Shown piece by piece: positions 22,811 to 36,026 of a stretch of DNA of 64,000 nucleotides (positions are counted from its first letter, which is position 1; each line of letters begins with the position of its first letter). A program made the translations under genes and the position numbers. This stretch comes from Pyronema omphalodes. Its lineage: Eukaryota > Ascomycota > Pezizomycetes > Pezizales > Pyronemataceae. The notes beneath the pieces were generated by a model. The model had not been told where the DNA came from and did not search any database. It worked only from the letters and a program-made list of their open reading frames with translations. The DNA lies in the NCBI GenBank assembly GCA_024516155.1, contig JAJJXM010000051.1, positions 186,001-250,000 of the forward strand, read 5' to 3'.

Positions 22811-25795
22811 GTTATGAAATGACGAATTGAGGGTTGTGATGAATAAATGAATCGGGAATTGTGATGAATTGTAATGAATTGATGGATTGATAAATTAACG
22901 AATTGATAAATTGACAAATCGATAAATTAAATTGAATTTGCACTTTACACTTTTCTTTCAGTTCAGCCAACCTGTATCCTGCCTATCTGTCTGATGAACT
23001 GTCATCTATTATGTACCACGGCTTTATACATAGCATAGCATAGTATAGTATGGTATATAGTATAGTATCCGTACACACAGTCATATATAACGCAGAACTT
23101 ATACTTCGCGTCCAGATCCAGAACCTGGAAGCAATGCATATCGGCATACAGGTACATACACATACACATAAACATATCCATTCCTTCAACTCCATATCCC
23201 CACAAAAAAAAAACAATCCGTTTTATAGTTCCTGTATCCACACATACACCTACATACATACCCACACAGTACCCAAAGCCAAATATGATCAACAGCCTCG
23301 CACTACACACACTCCCCAGAAACCCACAACCCCCGGAAGCACGGGCCCGGGGTAAAGGTTATGCATAATTATATACTGTACCTACCCGTCCCCGTCTCCA
23401 TCTCCGTACCTGTACCGGTACCCGTCTCTGTCTATTTTCCCGTAGATACCCTACCCGCCCCTGATATTTCGGAGCTTAGATGTACATCTAAACTAGCTGT
23501 GTCGGACTCTAGGCTGGGTTGGAGCTGGATTGGACTGGATTGGACTGGCGTTTTGGTTTTTGGTTTTTGGTTTAGTAAATTTTTAAACTTTTAACTTTTG
23601 ACTTTTAACTTTTCGTTGTTAGCGTGATGGTTGACATAGTGACATTTGCTTTACTTTGTCTTCGTCTAGACACTGGGTATTGATAAAAAAAAGTTATTAA
23701 ATATATAAGCTCTATGAAGCCTACGAAGCCGAAGAAGACTCCTGTTTTTGAAGTGTATGTTGATGTTTATCGATGATTTTGTAACCGGATATTGGGATGG
23801 TATTATGTAGAGAATGTTTTGGCTTGTGACTCTTATTTTTTTTTTATCTTGCGATCATTTTCGTCACGGAATTTGTATTATAATTCAGATTACCTTGACT
23901 GCCAGTCTTGTTTCGTGGAGATATATAAGTACCTATATGTGTATCTAATATTTCAAAGAATTCTGCGAGTTGTAACTTGTAAGCGTAATATATATATGTT
24001 TTTTTTGCCTTTTCTTTTTTTCTACAAGGGAATTTAAAAACTGGGAATGAATTTACACTTGCTAATTTGCTTTGTACAGCCGACATATGTACTTTATGTG
24101 AAACGGGAATGCGAGAGAAAGGTGGAGGTGGAAGAGTGTATTCATTGAGAACGATAGCAATCTACATAGCTCTACGCGTTTATAGAGGGATGTGGAAACT
24201 CCACCTCCATGTGCCAGTCACGTAAGCCCTAAGTGCGGCCAAGACACCGGAACTCGAGGCGACCTTTAACACTTTGTTTCGTAACTTTTATAACTTTCGT
24301 AACTTTCGTTAAGCCCATCTGTCACCTGTAACCTGTCACCTGTCTTCTGCATACATAACCTATGCACCTGCTCATTTACTTATCTGCCTGCCTGTCTGTT
24401 TATCTATATATCTACCTTCCCGCCTACCTACCTACCTGCCTGATGAACTGTCACTTCATCACTTTGTCAGCTGTCAGCTGTCATATACTACTATACTACG
24501 GCTTTATACCTATATAGTAGCTGCATTATGCATACATACTATCCGTATGCATAGTATCTGTCTATGTACATGTATACTTCATAATATCTATGTACATAGC
24601 AGCCGTATACATTGTATCTTTGTTACATAATATTTCTCTCTGGTGATATGAAATTCTAGACTCTGCACCTGGATCCTGGGTTTAGGCTTAGGGTCTTTAA
24701 GGGACGAATGATGGATAGAAGGAACGAAGGAAAAATATAGGGAAGAAAAAGAAGCACCTATAGTCTGTTTTATAGTTCGGCTGTTCTTGTTTGGTATTCT
24801 GTAGACCTAAGTAGGTACATGGTGTTGAAAGTTTATGCTTTATGCTTTATGGTTGATGTTTAAAGTTGGTATTTGGTATTTGGTGTGCGTTTAGACTTTT
24901 GTACTCTTGTAATCTATCGGTCTATGGGTTTATGGCGTATGGGCTGAACATGGGGTATGGGGTGCGGTTTTATGGGGTACGGGGTATGTAAACCGGTAAT
25001 TGGTAACAGTATCAACCCGTACCCGAATACTTGGTTTCAGCAGTAAACCTCAACCATTACCCCACTTCCCGTAATTACTTTTCAAATTGCAATTAATTTA
25101 CCGTTCGTTGCTTTGGCTGGAAATTTGTATACAGGAAATGGTTTCTCTTGAGTCTCTTTTCGGGTTTATAGGTTTGTGGAAATAGGAATAGATATGATGG
25201 GACTTCATGGGGGTTGGAAAGTTTGGGATTTGAAATGCAAAATTCGAAATTTAAAATTCGAAATTCTGTATACAGCATATAGCGTACGGTAAATTGATGT
25301 AGATAATGGATAATGGATATACTGTACTTGTTATTCTGTACTGTACTGTACTGTACTTTATCTATATCCATACAGTAACATGGTTCTACTCTAGTCCTCT
25401 CTCTCCCTCTCTCTGTACATATACATATACATATATACATTTCTATTACCATGATACCGAGTCCCCATATAATCCGAAGCTCGAAACGACACCACAACAT
25501 TGCATGAAATTCAACCGTAAACCGTAAACCATCCTACATAACCTACCTGTAACCATCCCATCTGCAACCTGTAACCATCCTACATAACCCACCTGCGGTC
25601 CTGTAACCATCCATCTGTAAGTTTCCAAACATTAAACATCAAACTTCGAAAATTATTACAGTTATTACAGTTATGCATCCTGCATCCAGCATCCTGAATC
25701 CTGCATCCTGCATTATGAATCCTGCATTATAAATTTTGAATTTCCTAGGTATGGAGACGAGATAATGAGGGATTAGACATATGGTACGGTACTCT

Positions 25796-25845
25796 GCTAT
25801 GCTATGCTATGCTATGCTATGCTATGCTATGCTATGCGATGCTAT
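25796..25845. repeat. Microsatellite (GCTAT)x10, one variant unit
   Basis: Ten 5-bp units; the ninth reads GCGAT. Confidence 0.95.
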
Positions 25846-26149
25846 ACTGCCATGAAACCCCCATACAGATCTGTGGGCTCGGTGGAAGGGATAGGGGTGA
25901 ATACCGGAGATTTGTATGTACAAGTGTACCTACAATGTACCGGTAGATGGTAGATGGTAGATGGTGGATGGGATTTTTTTAGGTTTGGTTATGTGGTTGT
26001 GGGGTTGTGGGGTTGTGTGGTTGTGTGGTTGATGATGTGATTGGCTGGTTAGGTATTGGACCCTTGGTTCAGTGGTAACGTTGGGTATTGGGTATTGGGT
26101 ATTGGACCCTTGAACTTTAGGTTTTTTTAGGGTTTTCGGGTTCTGGTTT

Positions 26150-26285
26150 GGGTTCAGCAGGACCAGGAGATGCTTTAGGTTCCTTGGGTTCTTTGGATTC
26201 CTTGGGGTTCTTGGGTTCCTTGGGTTCCTTGGGGTTCTTGGGTTCCTTGGGGTTCAGCAGGACCAGGAGCTGCTTTAGGATTCTT
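26150..26285. repeat. Short tandem and direct repeats, TTGGGTTCC family
   Basis: Two copies of GTTCAGCAGGACCAGGAG followed by A/C-TGCTTTAGG, about 100 bp apart, enclose several degenerate CCTTGGGGTTCTTGGGTT units. Confidence 0.8.
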
Positions 26286-28337
26286 GAGGGATCTGTTTCG
26301 TTATGATTCCGCTGTTTTGGGAGGATCTGTTTCAGTTTCCTAATTTCGCCACTCCGTATACATACTCCGCTGTTTGAAGTTTCGTTATGACTCCGCTACT
26401 CCGCCGCCCCGCTACTCCGCCACCCCACCCCCATCCCCCCGCTGTTTCGTGTTTCAACTTTCGCTGTTCCGTTGTTCTCTCTCTCTGTTCCGTTGTTCGT
26501 TTGCCTCGTCTTGTCTTGTCTTGGTGTTCATGCCTCGTCTTGTCATACCTTAGATCCATACATACATAGCTTGACGTAGCTAGAGCTAGTTCATCGGGTA
26601 TATCCGGATCATTCTAACCGAACCCTAACGCGGTCGCTGGTCTGCATGGTTGGTTAGTTGGAGCTTGGTGCGCATCCACCACCACCACCTGCGTCAGAAG
26701 TAAGAAGTAAGAAATCAGAAATCAGAAACTCTCGTCCGTCCGTCCCGTCACAGTCTGCTATCTGCTATCTATGGGATCATTAACTTCTTATTCGATAAGA
26801 AGACGAGAAAACAAGACGACGACAAGACGACAAGAAAAGACAAGACAAAACACAGCCCGCTCAGGTCAGAGTACATATGTAGAATACACCTTCCAAGACT
26901 TGGTTGATAGGTTCATAAACCGAATGGGTGTACAAAGCCATTTGGGAGTTTGGATGTGATGGATCTGGATGCATATAACATGTGGTACGTACATATGTCT
27001 GTCTGTTTGTGGCAGAATGGCTGTGTGCTTTTGGCTTTTGGATTTGGCTTTGCTTTGCGTTGGGCTTGGACTTGGCTATGGTGTTGCCTTTGAAGCTTGG
27101 CACCTTCGCGGATTCACGACTTCGCAGACTTCGCTACGTAGCGAGGCTTTAGTTAGTTTTAGTTTTTTTTTTTTTCATGCTTAAATTTTTTTTTGATTCG
27201 TATGATCTTCTCTCTCTATCCTCCACATTTCTCCGCCACCGATTACTTTAGTTCCAAAGGTTAAAAAAAAACTAGTTTGAAAAGTAGTGGTGATTCATCA
27301 AAAAAAAAAAAAAAAGATATGTCGTCCTCGGAGTTCCGTTGCACAAATGTATTGTACAGTCTGTACCAATCGGTCGGCTTTTGAACAGATGTGTGGCACT
27401 ATACTTTCTCATCCTTTTCTCTCTGTCGACGGACTTTGACTCATAAGGCATACATAAGATAATCTCTTGTGTCTGTAGGAAGAAAAGAAGGATTGGATCG
27501 GTGGACGGGAACTTGTTGATCCGTGTTCAGAATACACTACACGGTCCGTTCCGGTGTTTTCCTTTTTTCTAGATTTCCAATTGAATATGATACATATCGT
27601 TCGTACCTTGACCGGAAAACATACATACATACATCGACCACCACAATCATAGTCATACATACATTAACTCGATCGGTTAAATGCAACGAATGTAATTAAA
27701 GTTGTCTAGTCTATTTAGATTGTCATATCCAAGATGCATCCAATAAGATCTACGGACGGAGCTTAGTTATGCCGACTTCGACAGCGGTCACTATCGGGGT
27801 ATTTTTTGTTTTCCTTGTAACGCGTTGCAAGCCATGCCACCATACAACATGCGCGCGGCCCACTCCAGGCTTCCAAATGTAGGTGGCTTTTTCTCGTATA
27901 TTGACGAAGGCTAAGAAACGTGTCGGGGATGACCCCGTCCCCCGAAGTGTGCCGCAGGTTGAGAGAACTTGCTTCCTTTGTTCGAGAAAGATCCATTTTG
28001 CATGTTGAATAAATAGATGACGACCACGAGCAAGTTCTGTTGAAATTTGGCCGACACGCTCCTCCATGCACGGCGTTGTGTGTGGCCGAAACAATCCCTT
28101 TCAACGTTATATTACAATTTACAACCACTACAATACCTACCTGCCTGTCTGCCCTTGTCCACCTACACACCCGGTCCCCACTAAGTAGTCTATACAAGCT
28201 TTCGCTAAAGGATCCGCCGGACTCTGCCCACGAACTATAATTCTCCACCAGCCGTCTGGTGAATCGGAAACAACAACAGCAGCAACAGAAACAGCAGCAA
28301 CAAAATCAAAATCGAAGAAAAAAAACAAAAAACATCG

Positions 28338-30197
28338 ATGGCATCCGCTGCTCAAACATTGGCGGATTCCTCTGCAACCATGTCGGAAAAGGCGGTTTCT
28401 ACGAGATCTCAGTCACCGACAGTCCTAGCTACCACTCAGGAACAAGAAAAGAAATCGGCAGAAGCATCTAGCACTGGTAGTACCGGGGACGACGATGTTG
28501 AGTATCCAAACGCTTCGGCTTTGGCGCTTATCACCCTCGCGCTGTGTTTGGCTGTGTTTCTCATTGCGCTTGTAAGTACTCTACTCACCTATCAGATGAA
28601 GAGTTTGGAGATGTGAGACAGATTACTGATACTAGTGAAGGACCAAACTATTATCGCGACTGCAATCCCGAAAATTACTGATGAATTCAAAACGATCAAT
28701 GACGTCGGTTGGTATGGTAGTGGATACATGTTGACGGTTAGATTTGTGCCTTTTCCCCTCGCTTAAACATCACTGACAGGTGTAGATGTGCTCTTTTCAA
28801 CTACTATACGGTAAAATCTACACATACTACTCGATTAAATGGTGTTTCCTTGGTGCTGTCTTCTTATTCGAAGTTGGAAGTTTGATCGTATGAATCCAAT
28901 TCCACATATTCGATCCTTGCTAACATAACATCTCCAGTGCGGTACCGCTCCCAACTCTGAAGCACTGATTATCGGCAGAGCAGTAGCAGGACTAGGATGC
29001 GCCGGTATCTTTTCTGGAGCACTTATCATTATTTCACTTTCGGTTCCCATCCGTAACCGACCCATCTACACTGGATTGATTGGAGGCATGTTTGGTATCG
29101 CCAGTGTTGCCGGACCTCTCATGGGTGGAGCTTTCACCGACCACGTTTCCTGGAGATGGTGTTTCTACATCAACCTACCACTCGGAGCTATCACCATCTT
29201 TGGAATTGCTATTTTCTTCAAACCTCCTAAGCGGAATAAGGTCGATGTTCTCACCTGGAAACAAAAGCTATCAGAATTCGACACTCCTGGTACTGTGGTT
29301 CTTTTGCCAGCTATTATCTGTCTTCTTTTGGCATTGCAATGGGGAGGATCTAAGTATCCCTGGAAATCCGGACGCATCATCGGACTTCTCTGTACCTTTG
29401 GTGTATTGGCGATTATCTTTGCTGTGATCCAATTCAAGCGTGGAGACCGTGCAACCATTCCTCCCCGAATTCTTAAGCAACGCAGTATCCTAAGTGGAGT
29501 GTTTGTCTCCTTTGGCATGGGTTCCGCGTTCTTGTTATTAGTCTACTTCCTCCCGATCTGGTTCCAAGCAATCCAAACTGTCTCCGCTACTCAATCCGGA
29601 ATTCGAAACCTCCCCTTGATTCTCTCTGTCACCATCTTCTCCATCGTAGCAGGTGGTTTAACAACCGCATTCGGATACTACACCCCCTTCGTCTACGTTG
29701 GTACTGTGTTAGCTGCAATTGGAGCCGGTCTCTTGACAACCTTCGAAGTCGATACCCCCACAGCAAAATGGATCGGATACCAAATCCTTGCAGGTGCAGG
29801 TGTTGGCTTCAGTATGCAACAACCCATGATTGCAGCCCAAACTGTCTTAACCATGGAAGATATTCCAGTTGGATCAGCCATTATCATCTTTTTCCAAACT
29901 CTCGGAGGTGCATTATTTATCTCCGTTGGACAGAATGTTTTCAGTAACAAGTTAATGGAAGGAATCGTGGCAAGAATTCCTGATGTTAACCCAATGCTCA
30001 TTCAATCCGCCGGTGCTACGTCATTGGCAAAGTTCTTTACCCCCGCACAGTTGCCGTCGGTTCTTATGGCTTATAATGATGCGGTTACTAGTAGCTTTTA
30101 TGCTAGTGTTGCGATGGCTGTTTTGTCGGTTCTTGGTGGCTTTGGAATGGAATGGGTTAGTGTGAAGGGAAAGAAATTGGAAATGATTGCGGCGTAA
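28338..30197 (+). CDS. MFS drug:H+ antiporter of the DHA2 (14-TM) type
   Basis: Exons 28338-28571, 28641-28736, 28786-28887 and 28938-30197 give 563 residues, standard for DHA2 pumps. The N-terminus is a polar, Ser/Thr-rich cytosolic tail. The first TM ends in [14 protein letters not shown] (motif D1, about 78). [12 protein letters not shown] loop corresponds to motif [18 protein letters not shown] (about 195-211) is the antiporter motif C. Fourteen hydrophobic segments can be counted. Relatives include toxin and fungicide efflux pumps of secondary-metabolite clusters, but no biosynthetic gene lies nearby, so the substrate is unknown. It stands alone between two long gene-free stretches. Confidence 0.9.
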
Positions 30198-31614
30198 GAA
30201 ATATGGATGCGGGAAATTTACTGGGAGATATAGAGGAGATTTAAATGATGATCAGGATTGTCAGGGTTATCAGGATGCCTATGGATATGGATATGGTGAG
30301 AGATACGGATATGCATATGGCACCGGGGTATAGAATGGCGTTTTATGGTTGTGTTTTAATACCCCCCAAGTGGGATCGCTACTCTTGTTTGCTTGCTTAC
30401 GTGTTGTTTTTTTCTTTCTTTTTTTTAGTTACATTTCATCATATGGTTTGTTACCTCTTCTTTTTTTTTAATTTTTTTTCATAGATAGATGGAATTTATG
30501 ATATCGATTTCTTCTTGTAGAAATGTTTTTCGTTGACTGATCGAGTGGTTGAGAGTAATAGTGAGTAATGGTGAATAGGTAGAGAACCTGATTGCTTATT
30601 AGGTTTGATTTTTGTGGAGTTGAGGAAGCGAATGTATAGTGTTGTGTGTTGTGGTGTGGTGTGCACATTTTTGGTTGATTTAATCTATAATCTACCATAC
30701 AACATCTGATATTCCGTGTTATTTCGTGTTATTGCAATAATACCATGCTTAATAAATTCCATTTCTTTAAATCGATCTTTAGAACCCCCTATTTCCTCCC
30801 CATTTCCCCCCGCTTACCCCCCAGGTCCTCGCTATCTTCCCCCCAGGATGATGGAAATACTACAGACTATGGTAGTTCTAAACCTTGAAACTTGAAACTT
30901 GAAGTTGCAGTATCTAGTGGAGCTGGTAATTGAGTACCGGTAAGAGTACTGTTAAGAGTACACGAGTCCCCGTTAGTCTTGGTCTTGGGGATTGGTCTTG
31001 GGGATTGTTGGGACTGGGAGACTGGGAGACTGGGAGACTGGGAGACTGGGGGTCTGGGAGTCTGGGAGACTGGGAGACTGGGAGTTATAAGCTGGGAGTT
31101 GTAAGCTGTGAGTTGTAAGCTGGGAATCCGACTGATTGGGGATCTGGGAATCTGGGAATCTGCGAGTCTAAGGGTTATAAGGCACAAAGGATTGAGGGTA
31201 ACTTAGATAACCTAGGTAGCTTGAGTAACTTTGTTTGAGAGGGGTGATGGTGGAAGATATTAGTGGAAGTTAAGTTTGGGGAATATCGATGGAGGATATT
31301 GGTGGAAGACAAGAGATAGGCCAGTCGAGGGAGTGACATCTGGGAGCGTGCTAATTGGGGAAGTGTCAACTGGGGAACGAGCCGGTTGCTTCCAGAATAG
31401 CATGGGTTTCTGTGACAGTCATTGGGTTGCAGGCCTGCGCCCAGAATTTGTGAAGCTTGCTTTGAAAGTTTGACTAAGGAAAGAAAAGGGGAGAGAGGAA
31501 TTGAGGATTTAGGGGTTGAGAGTTGAGGGATGGAATGAGATGGACAGTTGGAAGGCTGAGGGATGATAATGAAAGATGCGGGTTGAGACATGGAGTTGTA
31601 AGGATGAGTAACAG
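30198..31614. other. Gene-free interval downstream of the MFS gene
   Basis: Low-complexity sequence with purine-rich tandem repeats; short frames here follow the repeats rather than a gene. Confidence 0.45.
31011..31090. repeat. Minisatellite of GGGAGACT-type 8-bp units
   Basis: About nine units of GGGAGACT with occasional GGGGGTCT or GGGAGTCT variants, followed by degenerate GCTGGGAGTTGTAA units to about 31130. Confidence 0.85.
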
Positions 31615-31720
31615 GCTATGAGTGATGGAGTATGGTTGAAGTGTGGATGAAGGTTGACCTTCGGCTTGCTTTCATGACACCCTAACGGACATCAGTATGT
31701 CACTCAGCTTAATCTCTTTC
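31615..31720 (+). repeat. Diverged fragment of the foldback element interior
   Basis: Aligns with 35290-35390 and, inverted, with about 40620-40730: GAGTGATG-AG-ATGGTTGAA, then ACCTTCGGCTTGCTT-CATGA-AC, then ATCA-TATGTC-CTCAGCTT. Similarity fades on both sides. Confidence 0.6.
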
Positions 31721-31899
31721 CCGGTACTAAGAAACGCTTATAGTAGTATATATCTGAATGGTTGATATTAAACATATTCTTAATGCCATCTCTCGGTGTT
31801 TAATCCTCATTTCTTATCGCACAATATATATGTCTAATAGTCTTCCGGAATATCTTCTTATCTGCTGCAAATTTGACTAGACTAACAGAATGACTGCTG

Positions 31900-32024
31900 C
31901 TTAACTGCTGGTACTTGCTGGTAGCAGGTGTAACTGTTAACATGGATCCATCCCGTACCGACCCGCTATTCCATGACGACATCAGCGGGACTCTCTTCCA
32001 CCTTTCACAGGCATCCGATATCCT
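31900..32024. repeat. Upstream block shared with RMD5 copy A
   Basis: Inverted counterpart of 12992-13115 (CTTAACTGCTGGTACTTGCT, GTTAACATGGATCCAT, GACGACATCAGCGGG). Here it lies about 270-395 bp upstream of RMD5 copy B, against 60-185 bp upstream of copy A. Confidence 0.75.
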
Positions 32025-32293
32025 CTCTCCACAGAGCTTCTGTTGAAGTTTTAGCCGGCCGAGCGGCGTTCTCTTTGTGACTGTTCATGGAAGTGGACGT
32101 TGCCTTAGCGCACATCCCCTCCTTAAATTCTCTCTGTCGTCGTAGATACTTGTTCTTTATCCAATTCATTCACTGGTATCTCCACTTCCATCTTCCCCTC
32201 TTTTTGACTCCTGACTTTTCCTCGCTTCAACCCTTCGTGCTTTATTAGCTTCCTCGTATCCGACACACTCACCATACAAACCCTACCGCCAAA

Positions 32294-33619
32294 ATGGACA
32301 GTATTCATGCCGAGCTCGACAAGTTGACTGGAAAGTCCAATCTTATGAAGGTTTCCGCCGATATTGATGTATGCATCAAGCAGCTTGAGGCTGCTCGGAA
32401 CACTATCGCGCAAGGTCTGTTTCTCTTTCCATTCTTCGGGGCTTTTCTGACGCAATAGTAACAGATCCTTCGAAGCATTTGGCTACCATGGCGGGTTTGG
32501 CACAGTCCATACCCAAGCAGTTGGAGAAGGTCCATTTGGATCACAAAGAAATATACAGTGGCATGAACAGATTCGATAAAACATTGAACAAGGTATGTAT
32601 TGAAGGCCTCTGTCTACTTTTTACATTGCTGATAAGATAACAAAGAAATTCAAACTCTCCGCGTCGTTAACCGACACCGATTACGATGTGTTTGGACAGA
32701 TCGACAAAGAACTAATCGATACGGCCATTGGAATGCACCTAATCCGGGAGGGAGAATTTGAAGTTGCGGAAACCTTCGAAAAGGAGGCTGGGGTTAGCAT
32801 CCTCGGTGCTAATAGTGATCTGAAAGAGGGTTTTGTAGTGATGTACAAAATCGTATCAGCAATGCGGATGCATAAAGACATCGGACCAGCAATTAAATGG
32901 GCGGAAGCACATGCTAGCGAACTGGATCAACGTGGCTCAACTCTACTCTTCCAGCTCCATAGACTACAGTTTATTTGGTTATTCACCAGAGGAGCAAACG
33001 AGGGCTCGGGAAGACTAGAGGCCTTGCAATATGCTCGGATTCACCTCTCGCCGTTTACACAGCATTGGAAGGAAATTTCCAAGCTGATGTGTGGATACGC
33101 ATTCGGAGAGAACATGCCGAGACAATTCTTTGGAGCTCCATTCGAAGATCCGGGAAAGCAGTGGGATGATGTAGCGTATGTGTTCATGGGGGAGTTCTGC
33201 TCGCTTAGAGGTTTGAGTGCAGATTCACCTCTGTACATTGCAGCAACAGCCGGTGCTATTGCTTTACCAACTCTTTTGAAGATGAGAAGTATCATGAAGG
33301 ACAAGAAGACTGAGTGGTCCTCCTCGCATGAGGTCCCGGTAAGTGCTCCCCTTCGATATGTTTTGACTGAGTGATCTAATGAATATTTCCTCAGGTCGAA
33401 GTCCCTCTTCCTCCAAACTACCGTTTTCATCCCACCTTTGTTTGCCCTGTGTCAAAAGAGCAAACCGATGAAAAGAACCCTCCTATGCTGCTTACATGCG
33501 GCCACGTGATCGCTATGGAATCGCTGCAGAAATTACCCAAGAATGAACTCGGGTTACTCAAATGTCCTTATTGTCCTAAGGCGTGTTTGATTCAGAATGC
33601 GAAGAGGGTCTACTTTTAG
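32294..33619 (+). CDS. RMD5: RMD5/GID2-type RING E3 subunit of the GID/CTLH complex, copy B
   Basis: Exons 32294-32414, 32465-32592, 32637-33338 and 33395-33619 give 391 residues with no stop or frameshift. Same organisation as copy A: helical N-terminus, CTLH/CRA region, and atypical RING with C334, C352-G-H354 and C374-P-Y-C377. Exon 3 differs from copy C at a single residue by eye (Glu versus Gly in GAN-GSG), so B and C separated recently, while copy A is older. The 3' tail and about 150 bp of upstream sequence are shared with copy C. The upstream block further out (31900-32024) is shared with copy A only. The intron 1 donor is GTCTGT. Confidence 0.9.
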
Positions 33620-34887
33620 CTTGGAAACACCCGACAAAGATCGACAAAGTCTGACAATTCAGCAAAGCCCAGCTCAATCCCCTCATTCGCTCGGCATCCC
33701 AGTTACACAAAAAAAAGATAGGAATCGATTACCATTATGGTTTCATGTTAGTGTTTATTTTATTTTATTTTATTTCACGGTGTTTTGGGGGCTCATCATT
33801 CATTGTTTTTTTATGGAATTACTTTGGTAGCTGGTGTTTTACTTTTGCTATTTTTTTATATGTTTTTTCATTTGCTGTGAACCCGAAGGGCCTGGGACAG
33901 GGGAACTGTCAATATCAAATTGTCCAAAGGAGATGAGAAGATGGGGTTTTGATTGTATGATTGAAGAGGGCTGGTTTTTGAACCCAGATGTCTTAATTTG
34001 TTAGACTAATTTTATGATGATGACATGATGAAGTATTGAATAGCAAAATAATATTGGATTACGGATTCTGTTTATGCTGCTATGTTTCCGGATCGTATAT
34101 CTATTAACCTCCGTAACATCTTTTTACTGGCCTTGATTCATCTTTTGGAATTTGGTGGATTGTGATGGTAGATGATCACCATCAACTAACCCCGAAACCC
34201 GCAACGCAATTCCCATCTGAGATCCAAATAAACCAGCCTTTTTAATCCCTAAAATTAAAATAATTCTTCCTTTCTGCTTTGCGGTAAATTCATTATTAAC
34301 AGTTTTCCCTGCCTCGGCTTCTTTCCTTTTCCCCTTTCGTTATTCTAATATTTTAACATGAAATTTTGAGAATAATTAATTCATATCTTTGTAACTGAGT
34401 ACCTAAGAATCCGGGAGAACTGATGAGACTGCGATAGGCTTTGCTGGATTTGTGTGGATGGATTTTGGGCGGGTTTTTATACTTTTTTGAGCTTTTTTTT
34501 TCTTTTCTTGCGGGTAGTGGGAGAGCTGGATACTGGATACTGGAGACGGTAATGGTAATGGAATATCGGCTGGTGATTAATGTTATCGTGTACGTGCTGG
34601 ATGATGGGTACTGGATGCTGATTTTTTTTGCTTTTTTCCTTTTTTTTTTTCATATTTTCTTTTTTTCTTCTTTCTTTTCTTTTTCTTTTTTTCCTTTCTT
34701 TTTTTTGCGTTTTGCGTTTTACGGATTATAACTGGCGTCTGACGCTTTTAACGTATATTGAGTTCTTGTAATGACGTATTTGCAGAATCTATGACACAAA
34801 ATATGACTGTCTGTGATATGAGTGTATGTCAAGCGCCGGTTCATACATACATACATAGGTATAGTGAAATATAGTCCCTGTTGATAT
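33620..34887. other. 3' tail of RMD5 copy B
   Basis: Non-coding part of the left arm. T-rich tracts and a GATTATAACTGGCGTCTGA block near 34730 have clear inverted partners at 37280-37310. No gene seen. Confidence 0.6.
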
Positions 34888-36026
34888 CCCCCCCAAATTC
34901 AGATACCACGGATAGCGTTACTTACTTTCAAGAATACAGTGGTTTGTGGAAGACTCTCGGCTATCTTTGGATCATAAGTCATCTTGGCCATGAGGATAGC
35001 AACATAGGTTGTTTTATTCCGTGTAGATCTTGAAGGCCTTGGATGTCTCGAACTGTGTACGGTCGACTGTTTGGTTAAGATTAAATTAAACTAAACACTA
35101 AACTTCATTACACAACTACCAAACCGATCATCGAATTTTGATTTCGTTCTCTGCCTTCAGACAAAGCAGTAACACCGGGCATGATGGTATATAGAACTGG
35201 AAATACTATGAAACACTATAAATGCATCACAGAAATATGTAACCCGGTTAAGGTATGAGAACTGGCGGTATGATGCCATGTTACGAGTGATGAAGCATGG
35301 TTGAACAGTGGTTAGGACCCAACCTTCGGCTTGCTTGCATGATACGTCAGTTGATATCATTATGTCGCTCAGCTTGATGAAATTTTCTGGTTATAAGGAA
35401 TGATGGGTGTGGTGTGTATATGGATGGGTTATTGGAAGTATATTTACAATGCAAAATCTCTGGGGTTGAATGATAACTCAGAATCCTATAAGAGATACAC
35501 CTAACGATCTTTGGAATGTTTTCTTGTTGTGGGTATGAACAGATTGGAAAAAGATTCATTGAATCTAGTACAGGAAAGAGTAAATAAATCTACAGAAAAC
35601 ACAGCTCCGATCGACAACTCGTAACCCAAAATTCCAAACTTGAAACTAGAAAATCAAACCAACCCCATACCACCCTCGTTCCTCTTCGCAGGACCAGCAC
35701 AGCACACAGGAAAGCATCTTGTCTCCGAGGAGCTACTATGTGCCGCCCCGGATGGCTAGAAAAACAAAGTATCAAAACCCGAGGCCCTCTCTACATACGT
35801 TAAGAAAGCATCCGAGCCCAAACCCCAGTGATATGCCTCATATCATACAGAAGCGATTATGATAGCTATTATACAATCTCGATTAAAAAAATAAATTGGT
35901 AGTAAAGCCCTTCAGGACGAGGATGGGGATGAGGACGACGGTATGAGGTGTGAGGTATGTGTGTGGGGGGGGGGGGGGGAGGGGGGTAAAATTTGGGATC
36001 TACGGTCAAATCCCATTCATTCTGGC
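34888..36026 (-). mobile_element. Truncated copy of the foldback-type element
   Basis: Inverted match to about 40068-41115, the interior of the complete element at 39904-41280. Landmarks include CGGATAGCGTTACTTACTTTCAA, GTACGGTCGACTGTTTGGTTAAG, GGGTTATTGGAAGTATAT and GTCTCCGAGGAGCTACTATG. Both long terminal repeats are missing: one side joins the RMD5 tail at TTGATAT, the other is cut after CATTCTGGC by the hAT element. A G-run lies at about 35966-35977. No protein-coding frame was found. Confidence 0.75.

Larger units (their letters stand above)
21239..28337. other. Seven-kilobase gene-free, repeat-rich region
   Basis: Only short, low-complexity frames occur on both strands. The sequence is full of small tandem repeats and of near-duplicated phrases (for example TATTGGG, GGTTATTGG and CTGCATCC families). 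A degenerate direct duplication links about 22970-23075 with 24430-24550 (CTGATGAACTGTCA, ACGGCTTTATAC, TATCCGTA in the same order). The last few hundred bases are the MFS transporter promoter and leader. Confidence 0.6.
32146..34887 (+). repeat. Left arm of the large inverted repeat carrying RMD5 copy B
   Basis: Inverted match to 37130-39902. Paired positions sum to about 72049 through the gene and drift to about 72017 at the inner end, showing only small indels. The arm contains about 150 bp of upstream sequence, the whole gene and about 1.27 kb of 3' tail, ending at CTGTTGATAT. Confidence 0.9.

Noticed and set aside
27763..28248. Minus-strand open frame of 161 codons upstream of the MFS gene
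   Set aside because: No similarity seen; it overlaps the promoter and leader of the transporter and has no splice partner.
31011..31090. Regularly spaced repeats that might suggest a CRISPR-like array
   Set aside because: Units of 8 bp are directly adjacent with no unique spacers; this is a minisatellite in a eukaryotic genome.
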